Assembly: GCA_905236455.1 (NCBI GenBank) | Contig: CAJOPT010000014.1 | Span: 1 to 39,318, forward strand | Length of the DNA: 39,318 nt | From: an uncultured Prevotella sp. | GTDB taxonomy: Bacteria > Bacteroidota > Bacteroidia > Bacteroidales > Bacteroidaceae | Reading direction: 5' to 3' | Shown here: one piece after another, positions 1 through 8,250 of the stretch | Layout: each line of letters starts with the position of its first letter | How positions within the stretch are numbered: position 1 is the first letter of the stretch | Position numbers and translations under genes: made by a program | The notes under the pieces: generated by a model | Database searches by the model: none | What the model saw: the letters and a program-made list of their open reading frames with translations, nothing else | Told to the model about the DNA's origin: nothing

Positions 1-4
1 GTTG

Positions 5-77
5 AGCGGAAAACGGGACTCGGACCCGCGACCCCAACCTTGGCAAGGTTGTGCTCTACCAACTGAGCTATTTCCGC
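5..77 (-). tRNA. tRNA-Gly (anticodon GCC)
   Basis: Read on the minus strand this is a 73-base cloverleaf. The acceptor arms GCGGAAA (77-71) and TTTCCGC (12-6) pair perfectly with a T discriminator at position 5. The D-arm AGCTCAGTTGGTAGAGC is present, the anticodon loop sits in CCTTGCCAAGG with GCC at its centre, and the T-arm is GCGGGTCCGAGTCCCGT. No CCA is encoded at the 3' end, as is usual in Bacteroidota. GCC reads the glycine codons GGC and GGU. A promoter and two small hairpins lie directly upstream. Confidence 0.96.
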
Positions 78-120
78 ATTAAAACCTTTACAAAAAGGTG
101 CATTTCTCTAAATGCGGTTG

Positions 121-152
121 CAAAGGTAATGCTTTTTTTCTTTCCTCACAAA
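121..152 (-). promoter_or_regulatory. Promoter for tRNA-Gly
   Basis: On the minus strand TTTG (152-149), a 20-base spacer and TACCTTTG (128-121) match the Bacteroidota promoter layout (TTTG, N19-21, TAnnTTTG). The leader between this box and the tRNA 5' end (about 43 bases) can form two hairpins: GCATTT/AAATGC around 100-115, and an ACCTTT/AAAGGT pair just before the tRNA. Confidence 0.75.
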
Positions 153-181
153 CTTTTTGCGTGTTTTTTTTAAAAAAAACT

Positions 182-1345
182 TCAATCCATTCGTGATTTA
201 TAATCCTCATAAGTAAATCTCCTCAATATCTTCATGTCTCCTGCTTCGGAAAGAAACGCAATGTCCGGATGGGTAATACCGTTAAACATATTAGTTTTTA
301 CCGTAGTATAATGTATCATATCCTCAAAGATTATCTCCTCACCCACCTCAAGTTCATGGTCGAAACGCCAACATCCCATATAGTCACCACTAAGGCAGCT
401 GTTTCCACCTAACCTATAATAATACCCTAAGCGGCTATCAAACGTCTCACGATCACCCTCATTTACATGTACACTTCCACGAACATCAGGAAAATAAGGC
501 ATCTCAAGACAGTCAGGCATGTGACAAGTAAAACTAACGTCCAGTATGGCTGTCTTTATATTGTGGTCTTCAGCAATATCAACAACATGCGAGACTAACG
601 ACCCTGTCTGCCATGCAAAGGCACTGCCAGGTTCCAGAATGACTTTCAGGTTCGGGTAGCGCTGATGAAATCCGTTTAGCACATTAACAAGTAGCTCCAC
701 GTCATAATCCTTTCGCGTCATTAAATGTCCACCTCCAAAATTTATCCATCTCAACATTGGGAGCCATTTTGAGAACTTCTCCTCAATATGACTCAGTGTA
801 CGCTCAAAGACATCAGCACCACTCTCACAATGGCAATGACAATGAAAGCCTTCAATTCCATCGGGCAGACTCTCCGGCATCCCCTGGCTGCAAACCCCGA
901 AACGTGTTCCGGGGGCACAAGGATTATAAAGCAACGTCTCTATCTCTGAATACTCCGGATTAATGCGCAGACCGCAACTAACAGAAGGATTGGTCTTTCT
1001 CACCTTATTTATATATCTGGCATATTGGCTTAAAGAGTTAAATGTGAGATGGCTTGAGCACCTGGCTATATCTTCTATTTCCCAATCAGTATAAGCCGGG
1101 GAATAGGTATGCGCTGGTGCGCCAAATTCCTCAAACGCAAGACGAGCCTCACTAAGCGAGCTTGCCGTAGTGGAACTTATATAATCCTTAAAGACAGGAA
1201 ATGTTTTCCACAAAGCAAAAGCCTTGAAAGCAAGTATTATTTCCACATCAGCCCGGTCTGCAACCTCTCTTATCAGCTTAAGATTGCGACGCAATAGCTT
1301 TTCCTCGAATATATAAACAGGACGAGACTTTAGCTCCTTCATCAT
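182..1345 (-). CDS. nspC: Carboxynorspermidine/carboxyspermidine decarboxylase
   Basis: A 387-residue PLP-dependent decarboxylase of the alanine-racemase fold III type. It removes CO2 from carboxyspermidine (or carboxynorspermidine) to give spermidine (or norspermidine), the last step of the alternative polyamine route used by many gut Bacteroidota. The PLP lysine is expected in LAFKAF (K41). A glycine-rich phosphate-binding segment (NFGGG), EPGSAFAW and the active-site-type GNSCLSGD segment near the C terminus are all visible. The frame is open further upstream, but that extension crosses the promoter and has low-complexity hydrophobic sequence, so the start is placed at the double ATG (1345/1342). 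The partner carboxyspermidine dehydrogenase is not in the window. The gene is divergent from thrC and appears monocistronic. Confidence 0.93.
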   Translation of the reverse strand: MMKELKSRPVYIFEEKLLRRNLKLIREVADRADVEIILAFKAFALWKTFPVFKDYISSTTASSLSEARLAFEEFGAPAHTYSPAYTDWEIEDIARCSSHLTFNSLSQYARYINKVRKTNPSVSCGLRINPEYSEIETLLYNPCAPGTRFGVCSQGMPESLPDGIEGFHCHCHCESGADVFERTLSHIEEKFSKWLPMLRWINFGGGHLMTRKDYDVELLVNVLNGFHQRYPNLKVILEPGSAFAWQTGSLVSHVVDIAEDHNIKTAILDVSFTCHMPDCLEMPYFPDVRGSVHVNEGDRETFDSRLGYYYRLGGNSCLSGDYMGCWRFDHELEVGEEIIFEDMIHYTTVKTNMFNGITHPDIAFLSEAGDMKILRRFTYEDYKSRMD

Positions 1346-1366
1346 TGATACAATATTATATTTGTG

Positions 1367-1374
1367 CAAAATTA
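1367..1374 (-). promoter_or_regulatory. Promoter -7 box of nspC
   Basis: TAATTTTG on the minus strand fits TAnnTTTG and is followed by CAC, as in the other promoters here. It lies 21 bases before the chosen nspC start, leaving a very short leader. No convincing -33 element is seen. Confidence 0.6.
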
Positions 1375-1449
1375 CAAAAAAAAACGAGTATCGGGGAACA
1401 AAAGAATAAAATTCTTTATTTTGTGCGTCAGAAACAAAAATAAATATAT

Positions 1450-1457
1450 TATCTTTG
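1450..1457 (+). promoter_or_regulatory. Promoter -7 box of the thrC-gcv operon
   Basis: TATCTTTG followed by CAG fits the Bacteroidota -7 box. The thrC ATG is 29 bases after it, so the leader is only about 20 bases. That leaves no room for a riboswitch or attenuator ahead of thrC. A TTTG at 1420-1423 is 26 bases upstream, longer than the usual spacer, so the -33 element is uncertain. Confidence 0.6.
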
Positions 1458-1486
1458 CAGCATAAAAAAAAGACAAACCAAAGAAG

Positions 1487-2842
1487 ATGAAATATTATAG
1501 CACCAACAAACAAGCGAGTATCGCGACATTAGAGAATGCTGTTGTGAAAGGATTGGCAGAAGACCGCGGTCTGTATATGCCTGAAAGGATAAAGAAACTT
1601 CCAAATGACTTCTTTCGTAATATAGACAAACTTTCTTTTCAAGAGATTGCATACACCGTAGCAGACGCTTTCTTCGGAGAAGATGTCGACGCAGAGTCGC
1701 TAAAGAAGATTGTATACGATACTTTGTCTTTTGATTGTCCTATTGTAAAAGTAGAGGAGAACATCTATTCTCTCGAGCTTTTTCACGGTCCTACCCTTGC
1801 GTTCAAAGACGTAGGTGCCCGCTTTATGGCAAGGCTCCTACAATATTTTATAAAGAAAGAGACTGATGACACTAAGAACTTCAAGACTGTTAACGTTCTC
1901 GTGGCTACAAGTGGAGACACGGGTAGCGCGGTGGCAAACGGCTTCTTAGGCGTTGACGGCATACATGTATATGTCCTATACCCCAAGGGGAAGGTAAGCC
2001 GCATACAAGAAAGCCAATTTACAACACTCGGAAAGAACATCACAGCCATAGAAGTTGACGGAGTATTTGATGATTGTCAGGCACTTGTAAAGAATGCTTT
2101 CATGGACACAGAGCTGAATCAACACATGAAGCTGACTTCCGCTAACAGTATAAATGTGGCACGTTTCCTCCCACAGGCATTCTATTACTTTAACGCATAC
2201 GCAAGATTAAAGGAGATTACAGACAAAGAACATGCGGAAGCCGTTCTTTCAAATATCGTCATGTGCGTTCCTTCTGGTAATTTCGGAAATATCTGCGCCG
2301 CCCTGTTCGGACATACCATGGGACTTCCCGTGAAACGTTTTATTGCGGCAAATAACGCAAATGACATTTTCTACAATTACCTTAAGACCGGCAAATACGA
2401 ACCTAAGCCAACCAAGCAGACTCTGGCAAATGCCATGGACGTCGGTGACCCAAGTAATTTTGCAAGAATCATCGACCTGTACTCAGAAGACGACTCTGCA
2501 GAATCGACACATAAGCGCATTACCTCATTAATAAGTGGCGCGACATATACGGACGAACAGATAAAGGACACTATGCGAGAGTGCTATAAGTCCACCGGTT
2601 ATATCCTTGACCCTCATGGTGCCTGTGGTTATCAGGCGTTAAAAGACAATCTACGTCCTGGCGAGACCGGAATATTCTGTGAGACGGCACACCCTGCGAA
2701 ATTCAAGGAAAAGGTTGATGCCATCAACAATATAGACGTGAGCATACCCGAGCGACTCGCCGCATTTATGAAGGGAACCAAGCAAAGTATTGAGATGTCA
2801 AAAGATTTCTCAGACTTCAAATCATTCCTTATGAACCAATGA
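1487..2842 (+). CDS. thrC: Threonine synthase
   Basis: A 451-residue fold-type II PLP enzyme that converts O-phospho-homoserine to threonine and phosphate. The N-terminal segment YYSTNKQAS is typical of bacterial threonine synthases of this size class. The PLP lysine lies in HGPTLAFKDVGARF (about residues 98-111), with the ATSGDTGSA phosphate-binding loop about 40 residues later and a second conserved VPSGNFGN segment. In Bacteroides, thrC commonly follows the fused aspartokinase and a phosphoglycerate mutase gene; neither is here. Instead it heads a run into lplA (4-base gap) and the glycine cleavage genes. Threonine can be broken down to glycine, so the pairing is metabolically sensible but may simply be genomic arrangement. 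Confidence 0.96.
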   Translation: MKYYSTNKQASIATLENAVVKGLAEDRGLYMPERIKKLPNDFFRNIDKLSFQEIAYTVADAFFGEDVDAESLKKIVYDTLSFDCPIVKVEENIYSLELFHGPTLAFKDVGARFMARLLQYFIKKETDDTKNFKTVNVLVATSGDTGSAVANGFLGVDGIHVYVLYPKGKVSRIQESQFTTLGKNITAIEVDGVFDDCQALVKNAFMDTELNQHMKLTSANSINVARFLPQAFYYFNAYARLKEITDKEHAEAVLSNIVMCVPSGNFGNICAALFGHTMGLPVKRFIAANNANDIFYNYLKTGKYEPKPTKQTLANAMDVGDPSNFARIIDLYSEDDSAESTHKRITSLISGATYTDEQIKDTMRECYKSTGYILDPHGACGYQALKDNLRPGETGIFCETAHPAKFKEKVDAINNIDVSIPERLAAFMKGTKQSIEMSKDFSDFKSFLMNQ

Positions 2843-2846
2843 CGCT

Positions 2847-3818
2847 ATGCACTACATTGCCTTACCCGATAAAAAGAAAAGAATTCTTCCATTTTATTTA
2901 GCGATGGAAGAATATGTCGCTTATAATATTGATGAAGACGATTGCTTTTTCATGTGGCAGGTAGAGCCTACCGTCATTTTCGGACGTAACCAGCTGATAG
3001 AAAACGAGGTGAACATATCCTATTGCAAAGAGCATGACATTCAGATGTACCGTCGCAAGAGCGGTGGCGGATGTGTATACTCTGACATGTCTAACCTCAT
3101 GCTCTCCTATATAACCAAAGACGATAATGTCAACTTTACATACAACAGATACACCAACCTTATCGTATTGATGTTGTTGAAACTCAACATTGAGGCAACA
3201 TCCAATGGAAGGAATGATATCATGATAGGCAACAAGAAATTATCAGGCAATGCCTTTTATCATGTATCAGGACGGAACATTGTTCATGGAACTCTACTCT
3301 ATGACACAGATATAGAGAATATGACAAATGCCATAACACCATCAAACGAGAAACTCACCAGCAAAGGTGTCCAAAGTGTCCGCCAGCATATAGCTTTATT
3401 GAAAGACTACACCCCACTTTCATTAGAAGATGTCAAGCATAACATTCGCCATAGTATATGCAAGGACGAAATAATGCTGACCAATGATGATGTCCGAAAA
3501 ATTGAAGATATCATGCAAGAATACCTGACTGAGGATTTTATATATGGCAAGAATCCAAGTTACACCCTTAAAAGGAGAAGACGCATAGAAAATGTCGGGG
3601 AGTTTGAGATACAAATGGAATTAAAAAACAATATTATAAAGAAAATAAACATAATGGGAGACTTTTTCCTCATTGGTGACATAGACAGGAAAATACTTTC
3701 ACCCTTGAAGGGTGTAAGGCTCGAACGTCAACAACTTGAAGAGGTTTTACCAGACGACATGGAAAATATTATCATGAATCTTAAAAAGGATGAACTGATT
3801 AATATCATAACAGAATAA
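2847..3818 (+). CDS. lplA: Lipoate-protein ligase A
   Basis: A 323-residue ligase that activates lipoate with ATP and attaches it to a lysine of lipoyl-domain proteins. The BPL/LplA-type catalytic domain carries the RRKSGGG motif at residues 69-75 and the catalytic lysine segment KLSGNA at K131. HGTLLYDTD follows, then a C-terminal accessory domain of about 80 residues, so this is a full two-domain LplA. It starts 4 bases after thrC and is followed by gcvT 42 bases later, so it is probably in the same transcript. The likely substrate is GcvH, encoded two genes downstream; that assignment rests on position. No lipoate synthase (lipA) or octanoyltransferase (lipB) is in the window. Confidence 0.92.
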   Translation: MHYIALPDKKKRILPFYLAMEEYVAYNIDEDDCFFMWQVEPTVIFGRNQLIENEVNISYCKEHDIQMYRRKSGGGCVYSDMSNLMLSYITKDDNVNFTYNRYTNLIVLMLLKLNIEATSNGRNDIMIGNKKLSGNAFYHVSGRNIVHGTLLYDTDIENMTNAITPSNEKLTSKGVQSVRQHIALLKDYTPLSLEDVKHNIRHSICKDEIMLTNDDVRKIEDIMQEYLTEDFIYGKNPSYTLKRRRRIENVGEFEIQMELKNNIIKKINIMGDFFLIGDIDRKILSPLKGVRLERQQLEEVLPDDMENIIMNLKKDELINIITE

Positions 3819-3860
3819 TTACTGAAACATAAAACTAAAAATCTTTAAACTACAAGCCTT

Positions 3861-4955
3861 ATGGAAATAAAGAAAACATGTCTACACGACAAACATCTTG
3901 CACTTGGCGCCCTGATGACACCTTTTGCTGGTTTTGACATGCCTATACAATACACTAACATCATTGATGAGCATAATGCCGTCAGGAATGCTTGCGGAGT
4001 ATTTGACGTTAGTCACATGGGTGAGGTCATCGTCAGTGGAGCAGAAGCTGAAAAGTTTGTAAACTACATTTTCACCAATGACATTAAGGATGCGCCAAAC
4101 GGCAAAGTCTACTATGGAATGATGTGTTATGAAGACGGAGGTACCGTTGACGACCTTTTAGTTTACAAGATCGAACACAACAATTTCTTTTTGGTTATTA
4201 ATGCCGCCAACATAGAAAAAGACGTAGAGTGGATGCAGAAACAGGCAGAAAACTTTAATATTCTGCTATGTCACAAGTCCGACTATTTCGGTCAACTTGC
4301 GGTACAAGGACCAGATGCCGAGGCTGTAGTAGAAGAGGTTTTAGGTCTGCCTTGCAAGGACTTGTCATTCTATACTTGTAAAACTCTTGACCGTCAAGAC
4401 GAGACAATATATCTTAGCAGAACGGGATATACCGGTGAGGATGGCTTTGAGATCTATGCTACTCACGATTACATTAGAGCCTCATGGGACAAGCTGGTCT
4501 CAAGCGGACGATGCAAGCCATGCGGATTAGGTTGCCGCGACACTTTGCGGTTTGAGGTGGGATTACCTCTTTATGGTGACGAGTTGTCAAAAGACATATC
4601 CCCCATCATGGCAGGATTAGGATTATTCGTAAAGCTCAACAAAGAAAACTTTATTGGCAAAGATGCACTTGCCAAACAAAAAGCAGAAGGAACCGCAAAG
4701 AAACTGGTTGGCATAGAATTGGCAGACAAAGCCATTCCACGTCATGGCTATGCCGTTATTAAAGACGGGGTACAAATCGGAGAAGTAACGACTGGGTATC
4801 ATTGCATCTCTGTAGACAAGAGTGTTTGTATGGCTCTGATTGACTCTGAATTCGCCAAGCTGGACACAGAAGTGAGTATTCAGATTCGCAAAAAGACATT
4901 CCCCGGTAAGATAGTGAAGAAAAAATTCTATGATAAGCATTACAAGAAAGATTAA
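3861..4955 (+). CDS. gcvT: Glycine cleavage system T protein (aminomethyltransferase)
   Basis: A 364-residue folate-dependent aminomethyltransferase of standard length. It takes the aminomethyl group from the lipoyl arm of H protein, releases ammonia and makes 5,10-methylenetetrahydrofolate. The opening segment TPFAGFDMPIQY and the DVSHMGE motif near residue 50 are hallmark family sequences, and RTGYTGEDGFE lies in the central folate-binding part. The C-terminal domain holds the IGEVTTG segment. It is preceded by lplA and followed by gcvH after a 75-base A-rich gap with no recognisable promoter. Confidence 0.97.
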   Translation: MEIKKTCLHDKHLALGALMTPFAGFDMPIQYTNIIDEHNAVRNACGVFDVSHMGEVIVSGAEAEKFVNYIFTNDIKDAPNGKVYYGMMCYEDGGTVDDLLVYKIEHNNFFLVINAANIEKDVEWMQKQAENFNILLCHKSDYFGQLAVQGPDAEAVVEEVLGLPCKDLSFYTCKTLDRQDETIYLSRTGYTGEDGFEIYATHDYIRASWDKLVSSGRCKPCGLGCRDTLRFEVGLPLYGDELSKDISPIMAGLGLFVKLNKENFIGKDALAKQKAEGTAKKLVGIELADKAIPRHGYAVIKDGVQIGEVTTGYHCISVDKSVCMALIDSEFAKLDTEVSIQIRKKTFPGKIVKKKFYDKHYKKD

Positions 4956-5030
4956 AGGTTAAAGCTTTTTGAATCATAGAAAAATAGAAATAACAGATAA
5001 AAGAATATTAACAATAAAAACAATTATATT

Positions 5031-5411
5031 ATGGCAAAAGTAATAGACGGACTCTTTTATTCTGAGTCACACGAGTATGTAAGAGTTGATGGTGATTTCG
5101 CTTTCATTGGCATTTCAGACTATGCGCAAAAAGCATTGGGTGATGTAGTATACGTGGACATGCCGGAAGTAGATGACGAGGTAGAAGCAGGAGAAGACTT
5201 CGGCGCTGTGGAGAGTGTTAAGGCTGCCAGCGACTTAATATCACCTGTAACAGGAACTGTTGTTGAGGTCAACGAAGCACTTGAGGATGAGCCAGGTCTC
5301 ATCAACACCGATGCCTATGAGAACTGGATTATCAAAGTAAGCCTTTCTGACAAATCAGAACTCGACAACCTTATGAACGCCGAAGCCTACGAAGCTTTCT
5401 GTGAGAAATAA
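5031..5411 (+). CDS. gcvH: Glycine cleavage system H protein
   Basis: A 126-residue acidic lipoyl carrier of normal family length. The lipoylated lysine is K64 in GAVESVKAASD, with a conserved N-terminal HEYVRV segment and the C-terminal NTDAYENWIIKV strand. The lipoyl arm moves the aminomethyl intermediate between P, T and L proteins. It lies directly before gcvPA (11-base gap). With lplA in the same run, the carrier and an enzyme able to charge it with lipoate are likely made together. Confidence 0.97.
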   Translation: MAKVIDGLFYSESHEYVRVDGDFAFIGISDYAQKALGDVVYVDMPEVDDEVEAGEDFGAVESVKAASDLISPVTGTVVEVNEALEDEPGLINTDAYENWIIKVSLSDKSELDNLMNAEAYEAFCEK

Positions 5412-5422
5412 AACACATAGAT

Positions 5423-6760
5423 ATGGCTTATAAGTATTTTCCACATACTGAAGAAGATATCCGTCAGATGCTCGACAAAATCGGAGTAAAGTCATTAGAT
5501 GACCTATACTCCGACATACCTGAGAGCATACAATTGAAGGACGGATACGCATTGCCTGACAGCTATAGCGAAATTGAAGTCCGCAAGCTATTTCAGAAAC
5601 TGGCATCATATAACTACGACATTACCGTATTTGCCGGTGCAGGATGCTATGACCACTATTCTCCTTCAATTGTTCAGAACATTATTGAGAGGTCTGAGTT
5701 CCTTACCAGCTATACCCCATATCAGGCAGAGATATCACAAGGTACTCTTCACTACATCTTTGAGTATCAGTCAATGATGGCAGAGCTCACAGGTATGGAT
5801 ATTTCCAATGCTTCCATGTACGATGGCGCGACTGCCACGGCGGAGGCTGTGATGATGGCAGTTGCCAATTCAAAAAAAGCCAATAAGGTACTTGTCTCTG
5901 AAACCGTTGACCCAAAGACTATTCGTGTGATAAAAACCTATGCGAAATATCACGGAATAGACATTGAGATGATTGCCAAGAAAGACGGCATTACAGATAA
6001 GACAGGCATGGAACGCCTTATCAACGGCGGTAATGTGGCAGGAGTTGTTGTACAGCAACCAAATTACTATGGTATCATTGAAGATTACACTGGTTTCTCT
6101 GATTGTTGCCACGACAGTAAAGCACTGTTCATAATGAACTGTGTCGCGGCAGACCTTGCCATTCTCAAGACCCCAGGAGAATGGGGGGCTGACATTGCCG
6201 TGGGTGAAGGTCAGAGCCTTGGCATACCAATGAATTTTGGAGGACCAGGCATAGGCTATATGTGTTGCACCGAGAAACTTATGCGCAAGATGCCTGGACG
6301 TATCGTCGGAATGACCAAAGATAACCGTGGGCAGCGTGCCTTTGCCTTGACACTTCAAGCTCGTGAGCAACATATCCGTCGCCAGAAGGCCACATCAAAT
6401 ATTTGCTCCAACCAAAGTCTTATGGCATTGTACGTTACAGTATATCTCTCAGTCATGGGAAAACAAGGTCTGAAAGAAGCTGCCGAACAATCGTATGCCA
6501 GTGCCCATTATTTATATGATGAGTTATTGAAAACAGGCTACTTTAAGCCAAAATTCAATCAACCGTTCTTTAACGAGTTCTGTCTCTTATATGACGATGA
6601 CATAGATGCCCTGCAAGAAGAATGTATCATTATGGGATATATGGCTGGCATCAAATTAGACGATCATACTTTGATGTTTGCCTCAACAGAACAGCGCACG
6701 AAAGAAGAGATTGACGATCTGGTAAGAATAATAAACGAATTTAGGAAGGGAAGAGTATGA
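5423..6760 (+). CDS. gcvPA: Glycine dehydrogenase (decarboxylating) subunit 1
   Basis: A 445-residue alpha subunit of the split P protein, equivalent to the N-terminal half of single-chain GcvP. It begins with the family-typical YFPHTEEDIRQML and includes FAGAGCYDHYSPSIV and TPYQAEISQGTLHYIFEYQS. It lacks the PLP-binding lysine, which sits in the partner subunit. Together the subunits decarboxylate glycine and load the aminomethyl group on H protein. Its TGA stop overlaps the gcvPB ATG in an ATGA arrangement (6757-6760), consistent with coupled, equimolar translation. Confidence 0.96.
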   Translation: MAYKYFPHTEEDIRQMLDKIGVKSLDDLYSDIPESIQLKDGYALPDSYSEIEVRKLFQKLASYNYDITVFAGAGCYDHYSPSIVQNIIERSEFLTSYTPYQAEISQGTLHYIFEYQSMMAELTGMDISNASMYDGATATAEAVMMAVANSKKANKVLVSETVDPKTIRVIKTYAKYHGIDIEMIAKKDGITDKTGMERLINGGNVAGVVVQQPNYYGIIEDYTGFSDCCHDSKALFIMNCVAADLAILKTPGEWGADIAVGEGQSLGIPMNFGGPGIGYMCCTEKLMRKMPGRIVGMTKDNRGQRAFALTLQAREQHIRRQKATSNICSNQSLMALYVTVYLSVMGKQGLKEAAEQSYASAHYLYDELLKTGYFKPKFNQPFFNEFCLLYDDDIDALQEECIIMGYMAGIKLDDHTLMFASTEQRTKEEIDDLVRIINEFRKGRV

Positions 6761-8250
6761 ACAACAAACTTTATGGAAATCTGATCTTTGAGTTATCGAA
6801 ACCAGGCAGGAAAGGATATTCATTGACAAAAACAGACTATGCGTATCATATCTCAGACCTGCCAGAAAGCCTTCTCAGGAAAAAAGACGCGGAATTACCA
6901 GAATGCGATGAGCTGACAGTTGTTCGTCATTACACCAATCTCAGCCATGATAATTTTGGGGTGAACGACGGATTCTATCCTCTCGGCTCATGTACGATGA
7001 AGTACAACCCCGTTATCAATGAGGAGATTGCCGCGATGAAAGAATTAGCATGCCTTCATCCTATGCAACCTGACTATAGTTGTCAGATGGCATTGATTGT
7101 ATATTACGATTTACAAAAGGCATTAGCAGAGATAACAGGTTTGAGCGAATTTACCCTCAACCCTTGCGCTGGAGCACACGGTGAGCTTACAGGTTTGATG
7201 GTAATACGTGCATATCACGAGAGCCGCCAAGACAGCAAACGTACGAAAGTTTTGATTCCCGACTCTGCCCATGGTACCAATCCAGCTTCAGCAGCTGTCT
7301 GTGGAATGGAAGTTATTGAGGTAAAGAGTCTCGAAGATGGAACAGTTGACGTGTCTCACCTTAAGGAGCTTATAGCATTACATGGTGAAGAGATTGCCGC
7401 AATGATGATGACAAATCCTAACACTCTCGGTATCTTTGAGAAAAACATCCCAGAGATTGCCGTCCTCATCCATGAGTGTGGCGGTCTGATGTATTATGAC
7501 GGTGCGAATCTCAACCCTATGTTGGGAAAAGCACGGCCAGGTGACATGGGGTTTGATGTGTTGCATATAAATCTTCACAAGACATTCTCTACTCCCCATG
7601 GTGGAGGTGGCCCTGGCAGTGGTCCCGTAGGTGTTAGAGAAGGGCTTGAGAAATTCCTTCCTACTCCACGCGTTGTCGTTAATAAAGAAAACAACAACTT
7701 TCTAACTGTGGAGTACGGAGACAACGAGGATTCGTTGGGCAGTATTGGCAATTTCTTCGGAAACTTCGGTGTGATAATAAAGGCTTACTGCTATATTCTA
7801 TCTCTTGGCAAGGAAAACATAAAAAAGGTAGGACCTTTGTCTGTGCTTAACGCCAACTACATCAAAGAGTCGTTGAAAGACTTATATGAGCTTCCTATTG
7901 AAGGTATATGTAAGCATGAATTTGTATTCGACGGATTAAAAGACAAGTCTACTGGTGTTACCACTATGGACATAGCAAAGAGACTGCTTGACTATGGTTA
8001 CCACGCTCCGACGATATACTTCCCTCTTCTATTCCATGAGTCAATGATGATTGAACCTACAGAAAGCGAGTCAAAGGAAACTATTGATGAGTTCATCAAG
8101 GTTATGAGAACCATTGCACAGGAAGCGAAAGAAAACCCGGAACTGGTGAAGACGGCACCACACACCACCCCTATAGGAAGAGTTGATGATGTGCTTGCTG
8201 CCAAGCAACCTGTTCTCACTTATCAACGAATGAAAAAGATTGAGCTTTGA
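6757..8250 (+). CDS. gcvPB: Glycine dehydrogenase (decarboxylating) subunit 2
   Basis: A 497-residue beta subunit of the split P protein, which carries the PLP site. The Schiff-base lysine is K275 in INLHKTFSTPHGGGGPGSGP, with PDSAHGTNPASA and YPLGSCTMKYNP upstream. The length fits the two-subunit enzyme. The start overlaps the gcvPA stop by 4 bases, and its own stop overlaps the lpdA start by 4 bases, so all three cistrons are tightly linked. Confidence 0.96.
   Translation: MNNKLYGNLIFELSKPGRKGYSLTKTDYAYHISDLPESLLRKKDAELPECDELTVVRHYTNLSHDNFGVNDGFYPLGSCTMKYNPVINEEIAAMKELACLHPMQPDYSCQMALIVYYDLQKALAEITGLSEFTLNPCAGAHGELTGLMVIRAYHESRQDSKRTKVLIPDSAHGTNPASAAVCGMEVIEVKSLEDGTVDVSHLKELIALHGEEIAAMMMTNPNTLGIFEKNIPEIAVLIHECGGLMYYDGANLNPMLGKARPGDMGFDVLHINLHKTFSTPHGGGGPGSGPVGVREGLEKFLPTPRVVVNKENNNFLTVEYGDNEDSLGSIGNFFGNFGVIIKAYCYILSLGKENIKKVGPLSVLNANYIKESLKDLYELPIEGICKHEFVFDGLKDKSTGVTTMDIAKRLLDYGYHAPTIYFPLLFHESMMIEPTESESKETIDEFIKVMRTIAQEAKENPELVKTAPHTTPIGRVDDVLAAKQPVLTYQRMKKIEL

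Noticed and set aside
100..115. GCATTT/AAATGC hairpin before tRNA-Gly as a T-box or attenuator
   Set aside because: It is far too small and lacks any T-box features; probably a chance pairing in the tRNA precursor leader.
1346..1513. 56-codon 5' extension of nspC
   Set aside because: It crosses the nspC -7 box and the thrC promoter and encodes low-complexity hydrophobic sequence not expected in the family; the double ATG at 1345 gives the normal N terminus.
3819..3860. Glycine riboswitch before gcvT
   Set aside because: Only 42 A-rich bases separate lplA and gcvT, and the thrC leader is about 20 bases; neither can hold the aptamer.
5870..6373. 167-codon minus-strand frame opposite gcvPA
   Set aside because: Shadow of a clearly coding gene, with no promoter or domain.
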